DNA from: DASXHZ01 sp036488085
Lineage (GTDB): Bacteria > Acidobacteriota > Thermoanaerobaculia > Gp7-AA8
DNA length: 47,080 bases
Direction: 5' to 3'
Assembly: GCA_036488085.1 (NCBI GenBank)
Contig: DASXHZ010000021.1
Span: forward strand, 1-47,080
This document shows positions 1-9,749 of the stretch, one piece after another. The position numbers and the translations under genes are program-made. Under the pieces are notes generated by a model, which saw only the letters and a program-made list of their open reading frames with translations, was not told the origin of the DNA and made no database searches. Numbering within the stretch: position 1 is the stretch's first letter; every line of letters starts with the position of its first letter.

Positions 1-123
1 CCCCTCACCCGGCGCTTCGCGCCACCCTCTCCCGGAGGGAGAGGGACATGATGATGTTGATCGTCTTGCCCCTCTCCTCCGGGAGAGGGTGGTCTCGAAC
101 GTAGCGAGGGACCGGGTGAGGGG
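1..123. repeat. REP-like inverted repeat element
   Basis: The ends are inverted copies: CCCCTCACCCGG (1-12) against CCGGGTGAGGGG (112-123). Inside are two hairpin cores of the type CCCTCTCCC-N3-GGGAGAGGG, one perfect at 25-45 and a variant at about 70-89. The same perfect core recurs at 31344-31364, so this is a dispersed family. The element lies before the crotonase gene and has no coding capacity I can support. It may extend left of the window. Confidence 0.75.
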
Positions 124-174
124 CGTGGGAACCTGCCTAAAGGTGCTTCTGCGTAGCGGGATAAAATTCAAACC

Positions 175-951
175 ATGGAAAACGTACGGACGGAAAGCCG
201 CGACGGGGTTCTGATTGTCACGATCGATCGGCCGAAGGTGCTCAACGCGTTGAATGCGCAGACGGTGGGGGAAATCGGGGAGGCGTTCGAGGCGGCGCGT
301 AATGATGACAGCGTGAAGGCGGTCATCGTCACGGGTGGCGGCGAGAAGGCTTTCGTCGCTGGCGCCGACATCAACGAGCTGGCGAAGATGACGCCGATCA
401 GCGGGAAGGCGACGGCCTCGAACGGACAGCGAGTCTTCTTCGAGATCGAGCGTTTCCCGAAGCCGGTCATCGCCGCGATCAACGGCTACGCCCTCGGCGG
501 CGGCTGCGAGCTCGCGCTCGCGTGTCACATCCGCATCGCCTCCGACAAAGCGCAGATCGGCCTCCCCGAAGTCACGCTCGGCATCATTCCCGGCTACGGC
601 GGAACGCAGCGTCTCGCGCGGCTCGTCGGGAAGGGAAAGGCCCTCGAGATCATCTGCACGGCGGAGCGCGTCAGCGCCGCCGACGCCGAGAAGATCGGCC
701 TCGTAAACAAGGTCGTTCCGGCGGATCAGCTCATGAGCGTCGCCGAGGAGATGGCGAGAAAGATCGCGAGCCGAGGACCGGTCGCGGTGCGCTGCGCCAT
801 CGAGGCGGTCATGAACGGGAGCGAGATGCCGTTCGAGGAAGGTCAGTTCCTCGAGGCGACACTCTTCGGCCTCCTCTGCGCGACCGACGACATGAAAGAG
901 GGGATGAACGCCTTCCTGGAGAAGCGGACGGCCAATTTCACGGGGAATTGA
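175..951 (+). CDS. Enoyl-CoA hydratase (crotonase family)
   Basis: This 258-residue protein has the usual length and fold signature of a soluble enoyl-CoA hydratase, which hydrates trans-2-enoyl-CoA in beta-oxidation-type pathways. The oxyanion-hole motif is AFVAGADINEL. The stretch ALGGGCELALAC contains the first catalytic Glu, and GLPEVTLGIIPGYGGTQRL contains the second, so both catalytic acids of the family are present. The start is the ATG at 175; the preceding sequence is A-rich with only a weak GGGA element. It stands between the repeat at 1-123 and the giant protease gene, with a 61-nt gap after it. The exact acyl chain is not readable from sequence; crotonyl- or short-chain enoyl-CoA is likely. 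Confidence 0.9.
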   Translation: MENVRTESRDGVLIVTIDRPKVLNALNAQTVGEIGEAFEAARNDDSVKAVIVTGGGEKAFVAGADINELAKMTPISGKATASNGQRVFFEIERFPKPVIAAINGYALGGGCELALACHIRIASDKAQIGLPEVTLGIIPGYGGTQRLARLVGKGKALEIICTAERVSAADAEKIGLVNKVVPADQLMSVAEEMARKIASRGPVAVRCAIEAVMNGSEMPFEEGQFLEATLFGLLCATDDMKEGMNAFLEKRTANFTGN

Positions 952-1012
952 TGTCGGGATCCGCAACTTTAGACGTAGGATAATAACTAATCGTCTTCAG
1001 CGGGATCCCTTA

Positions 1013-4000
1013 ATGGCCAAAACTGTTGTCATTGCCGTCGTGTGCGCGGTATTCGCGCTCGCTAGCGCGGATGCTCAGGTCGTCTTCGACTCTGCCTCAT
1101 CGGTAGCCGCCGCGACCGCATCGAACGCCAACCCGGTTGTGGTTTCCTGGAACCACACCGTAGGGACTGCGAAGAAGCCTTACGTGATCGTCAGCGTGTC
1201 GCTGAAGTTGAGCGCAGGCGGCGCGACCGTCGGCAGCGTCACGTACGGGAGTGAGGCAGGCGGCCCGACTTCGGCGATGACGTTCCTCGGCGCCGCGACG
1301 AACGGAACGACGACGCGCGCCGAGCTATGGGGGCTCTCGAATCCGTTGCCGGGGACGCACACGATCACCGTCAGCGTCACGAATGCCGGCGGACAGAACA
1401 TCGTGGTCGTCGCGGGAGCGAAGTCGTTCACGAACGTCTTTCAGTCCGACGCCACCGGCGCCGTCGTCACGGCGACCGGGACGAGCGTCGCCCCCTCCGT
1501 GAACGTCACGAACAACAGTCTCGCAGCCGTGGTCGACGCGGTCGCATTCAACGCCAACAACGTACTGACGGCGGGTGCGAACCAGACGAACGCTTACAAC
1601 TTGACGAGCGGTGCGCCGGCGTTTTCGGGTGCAGGCTCCATGGAGAGCGGACAGACAAACTCCGTGATGTCGTGGACGTCGGGCGCGTCGTCGCAGTGGG
1701 CGATTGCGGCGGTGTCGCTGCAGCCGTCGAGCCCTCAGATTCTGTTCGACGCGGCCAGCAGCCACAATTTCGCATCGAACGCCACGACGTTCACCGGCTC
1801 GTGGAACCACGCCACCACCAACGCGGCGAATCGCTACCTCGTCGTCGCCGTGAACATCGACGAAGGCGGCGGCGCGTCGACCGTGACCGGGATCCGCTAC
1901 GGCACTGAAGCGGGCGGACCGAACGTCGCGATGGCAGCGCTCGGGACGCGTGCGAACGGCACGAACGTCCGTACCGAGTTGTGGGGGCTCGTTGCGCCGG
2001 CCGCAGGAACGCACCAGATCACGGTCACGATCGGGAACAACACAGGCAACCGCAACACGAACATCGTCGCCGGGGCGCAGACCTTCAGCGGCGTCGAACA
2101 GCCGGCGCCGACCGGCACCTTCGCCAGCAACAGCGCCAACAGCGCGACGCCGTCGGTGAATGTCACGAACAGCGCGTACGACTACGTCGTCGACTCGATT
2201 GCCTGGAACAGCAACAACACGCTCACGGCCGGCGCGCAACAGGATCAGCGTTTCGCGATCACCACGGCCACGGCAGCACCGGTCACCAATTTCTTCGGTG
2301 GCGGCAGCGGTGCCCACGGATATACGAACCAGACGATGTCGTGGACGACGGCTGCCGGCGGCCAGAACTGGTCGATGGGAGCGATCCCGCTCAAGGCAGC
2401 GACGGTCACGCTGAAGAAGCTCGCGTCAGCAGACGTCGTGAAGCTCGGGCAGTCGATCACGTACACGATCACCGCGACGAACTACGGTGCCGCATCCGCC
2501 ACGAACGTCATAATCACCGATCCAATACCGGCCGGAACGGTCTTCGTCTCTCAGACGGGTTGCGCCGGGACAGGACCGGTAAGCTGCAACATCGGCACGC
2601 TCGCGGTGGGTGCGACTTCGGCGCCGATTACGGTCACCGTGATGGCGAGTGCCGCGGGACCGGTTTCGAATACGGCGAGCGTCGCCTTCAACGGGAACGC
2701 GACCTCTAATACCTCGGAGACGACCAATTCGGTCGTCGAGGGGCGTGTTTGTGCAACGCCGGGCAATGACGGCGCGGGCGGCACGCTCGCCGGCATCGTG
2801 AATGATTACTGGCCCGGTGCGTCGACGATTGCTTCCGGCGCGACCACGATGACTGTCGGCGCGCGTGTCGCGGGAGGCGGCGGAAAGACGATCGCGGCCG
2901 GCGACCTCCTGATCCTGATGCAGATGCAGGACGCGGCGTTCGACACCACCAACGACGAGACATACGGCGAAGGTACCGGGTCGACGCGCGGTACGGGAAC
3001 GGGAAGTGGCGCCGCAACGACGCTGAACAACGCTGGCCGATGGGAGTACGTCGTCGCGGCGAACAGTGTGAGTGCAGCAGGCGGAACGTTGCAGGTCACG
3101 GCAGGCGGCTCCGGCGGCGGAACGCTCTACAGCTACACGAGCCAGACTTTCGCGACGACGACGACCGAGGGTCAACGCACGTGGCAGGTGATCCGCGTGC
3201 CGCAGTACACGACGGCGACGTTCGGTTCGACACTCACCGCGCTGACATGGAACGGCGCGACGGGCGGTGTGCTTGCGGTCGACGTCAGCGGAACGTTGAC
3301 GCTCGGCGGAGCCACCGTGTCAGTGAATGGTCTTGGCTTCCGAGGCGGCGCGGGGCGCGTGCTGACGGGCGATGCCACTGCCGGTCTCGCCTCCACCGAT
3401 TTCCGGACCCTCGCGACACAGACCACCAACGGCTCGAAGGCCGAAGGCATCACAGGCACGCCGCGATACGTCTACCAGAGCGGCGCGACCATCGGCGCGC
3501 CGGGAGTGAATGCGCCGCTCGACACGGGAGTCGAGGGGTACGTGGGAGGAAGTTACGGACGCGGCGCGCCGGGAAACGCGGGTGGCGGCTCGACGGATGG
3601 CGATCCTCCTGCAAATGACGACAACAGCGGCGGCGGGGGCGGCGGCAACGGCGGCTCCGGCGGCGCCGGTGGCTTCGGTTGGAACTGCGATTGTCCTTCG
3701 GGCGGGCAGGGCGGCAGCGGCATCTCGCCGAGCCTGACGCGCATCACGATGGGCGGCGGAGGCGGGGCCGGCACGACGAACAACGGCTCGGCCGCCGACA
3801 GCGCCGGCAACGTGCTCGCCGACGGTACTGGCACCGCGAACGGCTACTACAGCTCCGGGGCGGACGGCGGCGGCGTGATGATCATTCGCGCGTTGCAGGC
3901 GACCGGTACCGCGACGCTCAGCGCGAACGGCGCCAATGCCGCGAACGTCGGCCGCGACGGCGGCGGAGGCGGCGGCGCCGGCGGTTCGGTTCTCTTCACG

Positions 4001-7000
4001 ACGCAGACCGGCGGTCTCGCTGGACTCTCCATTCAGGCCAAGGGCGGCAACGGCGGCAACCCATGGTTGCTGCAGGCGCCGGGCGGTAGCCCAGGCGAAC
4101 GCCATGGTCCCGGCGGTGGCGGCGGCGGGGGATACGTGCTGCTGTCGAGTGCCGCGGCTTCCGTCAACGTCTCCGGCGGAACGAACGGCCTCACCACGAC
4201 GGCGAATGACGACTACGGCGCGCAGCCCGGCACTCTCGGAGTCACCGAGCTCATTGCAGGAGCGAACGTCCTTCCCGGCGGCGACGGCGCAACCTGCGCG
4301 GTTGCAGATCTCGCGGTGACCGACAGCGCACCCGGTACGCCGGTCGACGATGGTACGAACATCACGTTCACGCAGACCGTCGTGAACAACGGGCCCTCGC
4401 CGGCGGACTCGGTCGTCTACTCGACGTCGGTTCCGGTCGGCGCGAATTTCCAGTCGATCAGCGTGCCGGCGGGATGGACCTGTATCACCCCGGCGATCGG
4501 CGGTACGGGCAACATCACTTGCACGCGTCAGACGCTCACTAACGCCAATGGCGTACAGACGTTCAACCTCGTGGTCCAGGCGGACGGCGCTCCGTCCGGC
4601 TTTCTGATTGCGAATACGAACAGCGTGAACAGCCTCACGCCCGATTCGAACACGGCCAACAACGCGGCTTCCGCAACGAACCCCGTTGTGTTCTCGGTCC
4701 AGTCCGACATGTCGGTCACGCTCACGAACAACGCCACCACCGCGACGACCGCGGGATCAAACGTCACGTTCACTTCCGTCGCGAAGAACGTCGGTAATAG
4801 CGCGGCCACCGGCGCAACGTGGTCGATGCCAATCCCGGCCAACATGAGCTATCAGTCGGTGACTCCTCCGGCGGGTTGGACTTGCATCACGCCGGCGGTC
4901 AATGCGACCTCCGGAAACATCAGTTGCTCCTTCTCCGGCAACATCGCAGCAGCGGCCAGTTCCACCTTCTCGCCGGTGTTCAAGGTCCTCGCCGGCACGG
5001 CCGCCGGGACGGTGATCACCGGCACGGCGACGGTCGGCGCGACGAATGACAGCGACCCGTGGAACAACACGGCATCGTCATCGTTCACGGTTCGCGGCGC
5101 GGCCGGCTACGACATGGTGGCGACGATGAACGCCTCCCCCGATCCGTCCTATCCGGGCGAGAACGTCACGTTCACCTCAGTCGTCTCCAATAACGGCCCG
5201 GCAAGCGCGCCGGCGACCGGCGCCGGCGTTCAGTGGGTGATGAGCGTTCCGGCCGGAACGAACTTCCAGTCGACCGGAACGCTCCCGGCAGGGTGGTCGT
5301 GCGTGACACCAGCCGTTGGTGCGACCAGTGGCACGATCACGTGCACGTACCAGACGGCCGGCGTCAACCAGGCATTCACGACGGCGACGATCTCGACGTT
5401 CAGCCCCGTCTTCCAAGTCACCGCCACGACCGCAACCGGGACGACGATCACCGGCACCGCGACTGTGAACATCAACGGCGTCACGACGAATGACAACGTT
5501 CCGGTGAACAACTCCGCGAGCGACACTACGAGGGTGGTGCCGTCGACGAATGCCGACGTCGCGATCGTGAAGAGCGTGTCGCCGAGCTCGATCGGAAACG
5601 GGCAGTACACGAATTACAGCTTCGTGATCACCAACAACGGTCCCGCGACGGCGACGAACGTCACCCTCAGCGACACGCTCCCCGCGACGCTGACGTATTC
5701 GTCCATTTCGTACTCGTCCAACAACTTGTTCTGCAGCTACAACGCGGGGACGACCACGATTGCGTGTTCGATTCCGAGTCTGGCGGTCGGGAACACGGCG
5801 ACCGTCACGTTCGTCGCGCAGGCGACGGCGACCGGAATGATTCAGAACACGGCTAGCATCACCGGCGCCGACCAGACCGACCCGGTCGCCTCGAACAACT
5901 CGAGCTTGGCCAATCTCACCGTCTTTGCCGTCACGCTCGTGAAGCTGCGCAAGCTCGACGCGACGCAGGACAAGAAGGACGTGCTGGTCACCTGGCAGAC
6001 GAGTTATGAGAGCGACAACCTCGGCTTCAACGTCTACCGCGATGCCGGCGGCGTGCGAACGAAGGTGAACAAGCACCTGATCGCCGGAAGCGCGATTGGT
6101 ACGAAGCACGACGTTACGAAGGCCGGCCATGCCTACCGTGTAAACGACAAGCTGCCGGATGGAACGGGATTCGTGCAGTACTGGCTCGAGGACGTCGACA
6201 CACACGGCACGCATACGATGAACGGCCCCGTGTCGCCGGTCGCCGGTTCTGTAGGTGACGCGCAGCCGGATTCTCCGTCTCTATCGGGCCTCGGCAGCGA
6301 AGGCGCGGTACTCGCGTCGCCCCCCGGTGTTGGCTTCGTGCAGCCGCTGTCGGTTCCGCCGCCGTCGTCTCAGCAGACGAAGCTCCAGCTCGATCTCGCA
6401 GGCGACGGGGGTCTGAAGATCTACGTGTCGCGCGAGGGGTGGTACCACATCGCGCGCACCGACATGATCGCCGCCGGCTACGATCCGGGAAGCAACGACA
6501 AGAAGATCTCGCTGTACACGGAGGGCATCGAACAGCCGATCGACGTCAACAATGGCGACGTCGAGTTCTATGGCCTCCCGCTCGATACGCCGTCGACCGG
6601 CGCGCGTACGTACTGGCTGCGGAGCGGCGACAAGGGTGCGGCATATCGCGTTACGAAAGCGCACGACCACGGCTCGTATGCACTGTCTTCACCAGTGCCG
6701 TTCACGTACGACCACCGCGAGAGAACGGACTACTTCTCCCAGTTGACGTCCAACGGCGACGAGTCGAACTTCTTCGGCCCGACGATCACGACAGATCCGG
6801 CGACGCAGGAGCTCGACACCGGCGCCATCGACACGACGTACGGCGGCAATGCAACGCTGTCGATCGTCATTCAGGGCTGTACGGCCGGGACGCACACGAT
6901 CGCGTTCTCGCTGAACGGCCATGCTCTCGACACGAAGTCGCTACGGGAGCAGGCTCGCTATACATGGACGTTCGCGTTCCCGCAGTCCTATCTCACCGCC

Positions 7001-8374
7001 GGCGCGAACACGCTCACGATGCAATCGCTGAACGGTGACGAAGACGTGAGCTTCGTCGTCGACACCCAACTCACCTACATGCACCTGCTCCACGCGGATG
7101 GCGGCGTCTTTGAAGCGTCGCTGCCCGGAGGCCGTTCCGTCGCGGTGAGCGGATTTGCGAGCGCCACCGTGCGTGCGATTGACGTCACCGCTCCTCAGCA
7201 GCCTGTCGAGCTCGACACGACCGTCGCAGCCGACCCCGCGGGCGGATTCGACGCGACCTTCACGACCGCGGCCGGCAATCCGCGGACGATCTACGTCTTC
7301 GACGGCTCGAACGTTCTCGGAAGTCCCGAAATGGTGCTCAACAAGCCGTCGTCCTGGCTGAGCGACTCGAAGGCGGGTGCCGACCTGGTCATCGTGACGA
7401 ACTCCGCGTTCACATCGTCGCTCTCGGCGCTCGTCGCGGCGCGGCAACGCGACGGAATCACCAGCGCGGTGATCGACGTCGATGACGTTTACGACGAGGC
7501 GAACTTCGGCGTTCGCGATCCGCAGGCTATCCGCTCGTTCATGGATGCGGCCAACAAAGGCTGGAAGCATGCACCGAAGTGGGTCCTCCTCGTCGGCGAC
7601 GCCAGCTTCGATGCCCGCAACTACTTCGAGATGGGCTCCTTCGACTTCGTTCCGACGAAGATGGTACCCACGCTTTACCTGAAGACCGCCTCCGACGACT
7701 GGTTCACCGATTTCAACGGCGACGGGATCGCCGACATCCCGGTCGGCCGAATCCCGGTCCGTTCAGCCGACGAAGCCACGACCGTAATTTCGAAGATCGC
7801 GGGACGCGGTACGCCGTCAGGCACATGGGCGAGCTCCGCGGCGTTCGTGTACGACACCTCGAAGGACTTCGATTTCGGCGCCGCGGCACGAGATGCGGAG
7901 CATCTGGTCCCGTCGTCGATGACGGTGCAACACGTGGCCGGCGATCGAAGCGCCATCGGTACCGTGATGAACGACGGCGCCCTCCTGACCGAATACGTCG
8001 GCCACGGCTCGGTCGAGCTATGGGGCGAGGATCTCTTCGACTCCGGAGACGCGGCGGCATTGAGCAACGGAACCCGGCTGCCGTTCGTCGTGACGATGAC
8101 CTGTCTGAACGGTCTCTTCAACGATCTCTTCACGACCAGTCTGGCCGAGTCGCTTTTGACGGCACCGAACGGCGGCGCGGTGGGAGTGTGGGCGTCCTCG
8201 ACACTCACAGAGCCCGACGTTCAGGCGGTCATGAATAACGAGCTGATGCGGCAGTTGTTCGTCAGTGGCCGCTCCGTCGGCGAGGCGCTGGCTCTCGCGA
8301 AGAGCGCGGTGACCGATCCGGATGTTCGGAAGTCGTGGATACTCTTTGGCGATCCGTCCATGAAGCTGCGATGA
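1013..8374 (+). CDS. Giant secreted C25 (gingipain-type) cysteine protease with DUF11 repeats
   Basis: This 2453-residue exported protein begins with a signal peptide cleaved near ASADAQ. Two related modules of about 220 residues follow (about 23-241 and 242-463), each with an SWNH motif, a YG(S/T)EAGGP motif and an ELWGL motif. A DUF11-like domain (464-576) precedes a Gly-rich beta-type region (about 577-1090). Four more DUF11-like domains run from 1100 to 1640, three of them carrying a PAGW(T/S)C motif. A fibronectin-like domain (about 1643-1750) and a PorU-like region lead to the C25 peptidase domain (about 2121-2453). The catalytic dyad is visible as GHGSVELWGED (His2331) and MTCLNGLFN (Cys2364). 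It ends FGDPSMKLR, as C25 domains do, with no extra C-terminal sorting domain. It probably degrades proteins or acts as an adhesin-protease at the surface; the export route beyond the inner membrane is unknown. Confidence 0.88.
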   Translation: MAKTVVIAVVCAVFALASADAQVVFDSASSVAAATASNANPVVVSWNHTVGTAKKPYVIVSVSLKLSAGGATVGSVTYGSEAGGPTSAMTFLGAATNGTTTRAELWGLSNPLPGTHTITVSVTNAGGQNIVVVAGAKSFTNVFQSDATGAVVTATGTSVAPSVNVTNNSLAAVVDAVAFNANNVLTAGANQTNAYNLTSGAPAFSGAGSMESGQTNSVMSWTSGASSQWAIAAVSLQPSSPQILFDAASSHNFASNATTFTGSWNHATTNAANRYLVVAVNIDEGGGASTVTGIRYGTEAGGPNVAMAALGTRANGTNVRTELWGLVAPAAGTHQITVTIGNNTGNRNTNIVAGAQTFSGVEQPAPTGTFASNSANSATPSVNVTNSAYDYVVDSIAWNSNNTLTAGAQQDQRFAITTATAAPVTNFFGGGSGAHGYTNQTMSWTTAAGGQNWSMGAIPLKAATVTLKKLASADVVKLGQSITYTITATNYGAASATNVIITDPIPAGTVFVSQTGCAGTGPVSCNIGTLAVGATSAPITVTVMASAAGPVSNTASVAFNGNATSNTSETTNSVVEGRVCATPGNDGAGGTLAGIVNDYWPGASTIASGATTMTVGARVAGGGGKTIAAGDLLILMQMQDAAFDTTNDETYGEGTGSTRGTGTGSGAATTLNNAGRWEYVVAANSVSAAGGTLQVTAGGSGGGTLYSYTSQTFATTTTEGQRTWQVIRVPQYTTATFGSTLTALTWNGATGGVLAVDVSGTLTLGGATVSVNGLGFRGGAGRVLTGDATAGLASTDFRTLATQTTNGSKAEGITGTPRYVYQSGATIGAPGVNAPLDTGVEGYVGGSYGRGAPGNAGGGSTDGDPPANDDNSGGGGGGNGGSGGAGGFGWNCDCPSGGQGGSGISPSLTRITMGGGGGAGTTNNGSAADSAGNVLADGTGTANGYYSSGADGGGVMIIRALQATGTATLSANGANAANVGRDGGGGGGAGGSVLFTTQTGGLAGLSIQAKGGNGGNPWLLQAPGGSPGERHGPGGGGGGGYVLLSSAAASVNVSGGTNGLTTTANDDYGAQPGTLGVTELIAGANVLPGGDGATCAVADLAVTDSAPGTPVDDGTNITFTQTVVNNGPSPADSVVYSTSVPVGANFQSISVPAGWTCITPAIGGTGNITCTRQTLTNANGVQTFNLVVQADGAPSGFLIANTNSVNSLTPDSNTANNAASATNPVVFSVQSDMSVTLTNNATTATTAGSNVTFTSVAKNVGNSAATGATWSMPIPANMSYQSVTPPAGWTCITPAVNATSGNISCSFSGNIAAAASSTFSPVFKVLAGTAAGTVITGTATVGATNDSDPWNNTASSSFTVRGAAGYDMVATMNASPDPSYPGENVTFTSVVSNNGPASAPATGAGVQWVMSVPAGTNFQSTGTLPAGWSCVTPAVGATSGTITCTYQTAGVNQAFTTATISTFSPVFQVTATTATGTTITGTATVNINGVTTNDNVPVNNSASDTTRVVPSTNADVAIVKSVSPSSIGNGQYTNYSFVITNNGPATATNVTLSDTLPATLTYSSISYSSNNLFCSYNAGTTTIACSIPSLAVGNTATVTFVAQATATGMIQNTASITGADQTDPVASNNSSLANLTVFAVTLVKLRKLDATQDKKDVLVTWQTSYESDNLGFNVYRDAGGVRTKVNKHLIAGSAIGTKHDVTKAGHAYRVNDKLPDGTGFVQYWLEDVDTHGTHTMNGPVSPVAGSVGDAQPDSPSLSGLGSEGAVLASPPGVGFVQPLSVPPPSSQQTKLQLDLAGDGGLKIYVSREGWYHIARTDMIAAGYDPGSNDKKISLYTEGIEQPIDVNNGDVEFYGLPLDTPSTGARTYWLRSGDKGAAYRVTKAHDHGSYALSSPVPFTYDHRERTDYFSQLTSNGDESNFFGPTITTDPATQELDTGAIDTTYGGNATLSIVIQGCTAGTHTIAFSLNGHALDTKSLREQARYTWTFAFPQSYLTAGANTLTMQSLNGDEDVSFVVDTQLTYMHLLHADGGVFEASLPGGRSVAVSGFASATVRAIDVTAPQQPVELDTTVAADPAGGFDATFTTAAGNPRTIYVFDGSNVLGSPEMVLNKPSSWLSDSKAGADLVIVTNSAFTSSLSALVAARQRDGITSAVIDVDDVYDEANFGVRDPQAIRSFMDAANKGWKHAPKWVLLVGDASFDARNYFEMGSFDFVPTKMVPTLYLKTASDDWFTDFNGDGIADIPVGRIPVRSADEATTVISKIAGRGTPSGTWASSAAFVYDTSKDFDFGAAARDAEHLVPSSMTVQHVAGDRSAIGTVMNDGALLTEYVGHGSVELWGEDLFDSGDAAALSNGTRLPFVVTMTCLNGLFNDLFTTSLAESLLTAPNGGAVGVWASSTLTEPDVQAVMNNELMRQLFVSGRSVGEALALAKSAVTDPDVRKSWILFGDPSMKLR

Positions 8375-8393
8375 CTTAAACTCTCCGCAGCGC

Positions 8394-9653
8394 ATGGAGA
8401 ACCTCGAGCACCTGATCCACGACTGGAACGTCGCCGGCGAGAAGCCGCGGCGACCCTCGACGAAGAAGGTCGAATTCGACGACGAGACCCTGCGCGACGG
8501 GCTGCAGTCGCCGTCGGTGACCGATCCGGCGATCGAGGAGAAGCTCCGGATCGTCCACTTCATGCATGCGATCGGGATCGACAACGCCGACATCGGCTTG
8601 CCGGGCGCCGGGCCGCACGTGCAGCAGACCGTCGAGCGCATCGCACGCGAGATCGTCGAGAACAAGCTGTCCGTCTACCCCAGCGCCGCCGGCCGGACGC
8701 ACGAGAACGACATCAGGCCGATCGTGGAGATCTCGAACCGCGTCGGCATCGCCATCGAGGCTGACCTCTTCATCGGCTCTTCGCCGATCCGCCAGTTCGC
8801 GGAGGAGTGGGACTTCGACTGGGTCGTCGAGCAGTCGGCGAAGGCGGTGCGTTTCGCCGTCAGCCAGGGCATTCCGGTCATGTATGTGACCGAGGACACC
8901 ACGAGGGCCAAGCCGGAAGAGATCGAGAAGCTCTACAGCGTCGCGATCGAGGCAGGCGCCGTGCGCGTCTGCGTCACCGACACCGTCGGCCATGCGACGC
9001 CGTGGGGCGCGCGCAACGTCATCCGGTTTGTTCGTCAACTAGTTGACCGTCTCAACCCCAACGTCAAGGTCGACTGGCACGGCCATCAGGACCGCGGCCT
9101 CGGCGTGATCAATTCGATCGCCGCGCTCGAAGCGGGAGCCGACCGCGTCCACGGCTCGGCCGGCGGCATCGGCGAGCGCGTCGGCAACACGCCGATGGAC
9201 CTGCTGATGGTGAACCTGAAGCTGATGGGATGGATCGACAACGACCTCTCGCAGCTTGGCGACTATGTGAAGTTCGTCTCGGACGCGGTTCGCATTCCGT
9301 TGCCCGATCAGTATCCGGTCTTCGGGCGCGATGCGTTCCGGACCGGCACCGGCGTCCATGCCGCGGCGATCATCAAGGCGAAGAAGAAGGGGAGCGAGTG
9401 GCTGGCCGATCGCGTCTACTCCGGCGTGCCGGCCGGAATGTTCGGTCTCCAACAGCTCATCGAGGTCGGGCCGATGTGCGGTCTCTCGAACGTCATCTAC
9501 TGGATCGACGTCCACGGCTACCCTCAGGAAGAGTCGCTGGCCAAAGAGTTGTTCCAGTTGGCGAAGTCGACCAACCGCGTCCTGACGGATGATGAGCTAC
9601 ACTCCGCCGCGCGTCGCTGGCAGGAAGAACAGCTAGTGGCCAGCAGCCAGTAG
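8394..9653 (+). CDS. DRE-TIM metallolyase family protein (2-isopropylmalate/homocitrate synthase-like)
   Basis: This 419-residue cytosolic enzyme has the family signature DETLRDGLQ at residues 30-38, with Arg34 and Asp35 as the catalytic and metal residues. The metal-binding HGHQD motif follows at His229 and His231. GSAGGIGERVGNTPMDLLM matches the conserved HMGL-like/LeuA segment. Family members condense acetyl-CoA with a 2-oxoacid or cleave HMG-CoA. The length and the post-barrel region fit a LeuA or homocitrate synthase-type enzyme more than the 300-residue HMG-CoA lyase. No clear LeuA regulatory domain is seen, so feedback by leucine is doubtful. It starts 19 nt after the protease gene. 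The nearby methylglutaconyl-CoA hydratase-like and biotin carboxylase genes leave a lyase role open. Confidence 0.8.
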   Translation: MENLEHLIHDWNVAGEKPRRPSTKKVEFDDETLRDGLQSPSVTDPAIEEKLRIVHFMHAIGIDNADIGLPGAGPHVQQTVERIAREIVENKLSVYPSAAGRTHENDIRPIVEISNRVGIAIEADLFIGSSPIRQFAEEWDFDWVVEQSAKAVRFAVSQGIPVMYVTEDTTRAKPEEIEKLYSVAIEAGAVRVCVTDTVGHATPWGARNVIRFVRQLVDRLNPNVKVDWHGHQDRGLGVINSIAALEAGADRVHGSAGGIGERVGNTPMDLLMVNLKLMGWIDNDLSQLGDYVKFVSDAVRIPLPDQYPVFGRDAFRTGTGVHAAAIIKAKKKGSEWLADRVYSGVPAGMFGLQQLIEVGPMCGLSNVIYWIDVHGYPQEESLAKELFQLAKSTNRVLTDDELHSAARRWQEEQLVASSQ

Positions 9654-9739
9654 CCCGAGTGGCGGAATCGGTAGACGCGAAGGTCTCAAAAACCTTTATC
9701 CGCAAGGGTGTGCCGGTTCGAGTCCGGCCTCGGGCACCA
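9653..9739 (+). tRNA. tRNA-Leu (anticodon CAA)
   Basis: The acceptor stem GCCCGAG (9653-9659) pairs fully with CTCGGGC (9729-9735), followed by the discriminator A and an encoded CCA (9737-9739). The D arm, the anticodon stem AAGGT/ACCTT with loop CTCAAAA (anticodon CAA at 9687-9689), a long leucine-type variable arm and the T arm GCCGG/CCGGC are all present. It decodes UUG. The first tRNA base is the last base of the TAG stop of the upstream gene. Confidence 0.97.
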
Positions 9740-9749
9740 TGTCGTTACT

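Noticed and set aside
5177..6214. Minus-strand open frame of 345 codons opposite the giant protein
   Set aside because: It lies within a DUF11-coding region with clear domain repeats on the plus strand; shadow of high GC.
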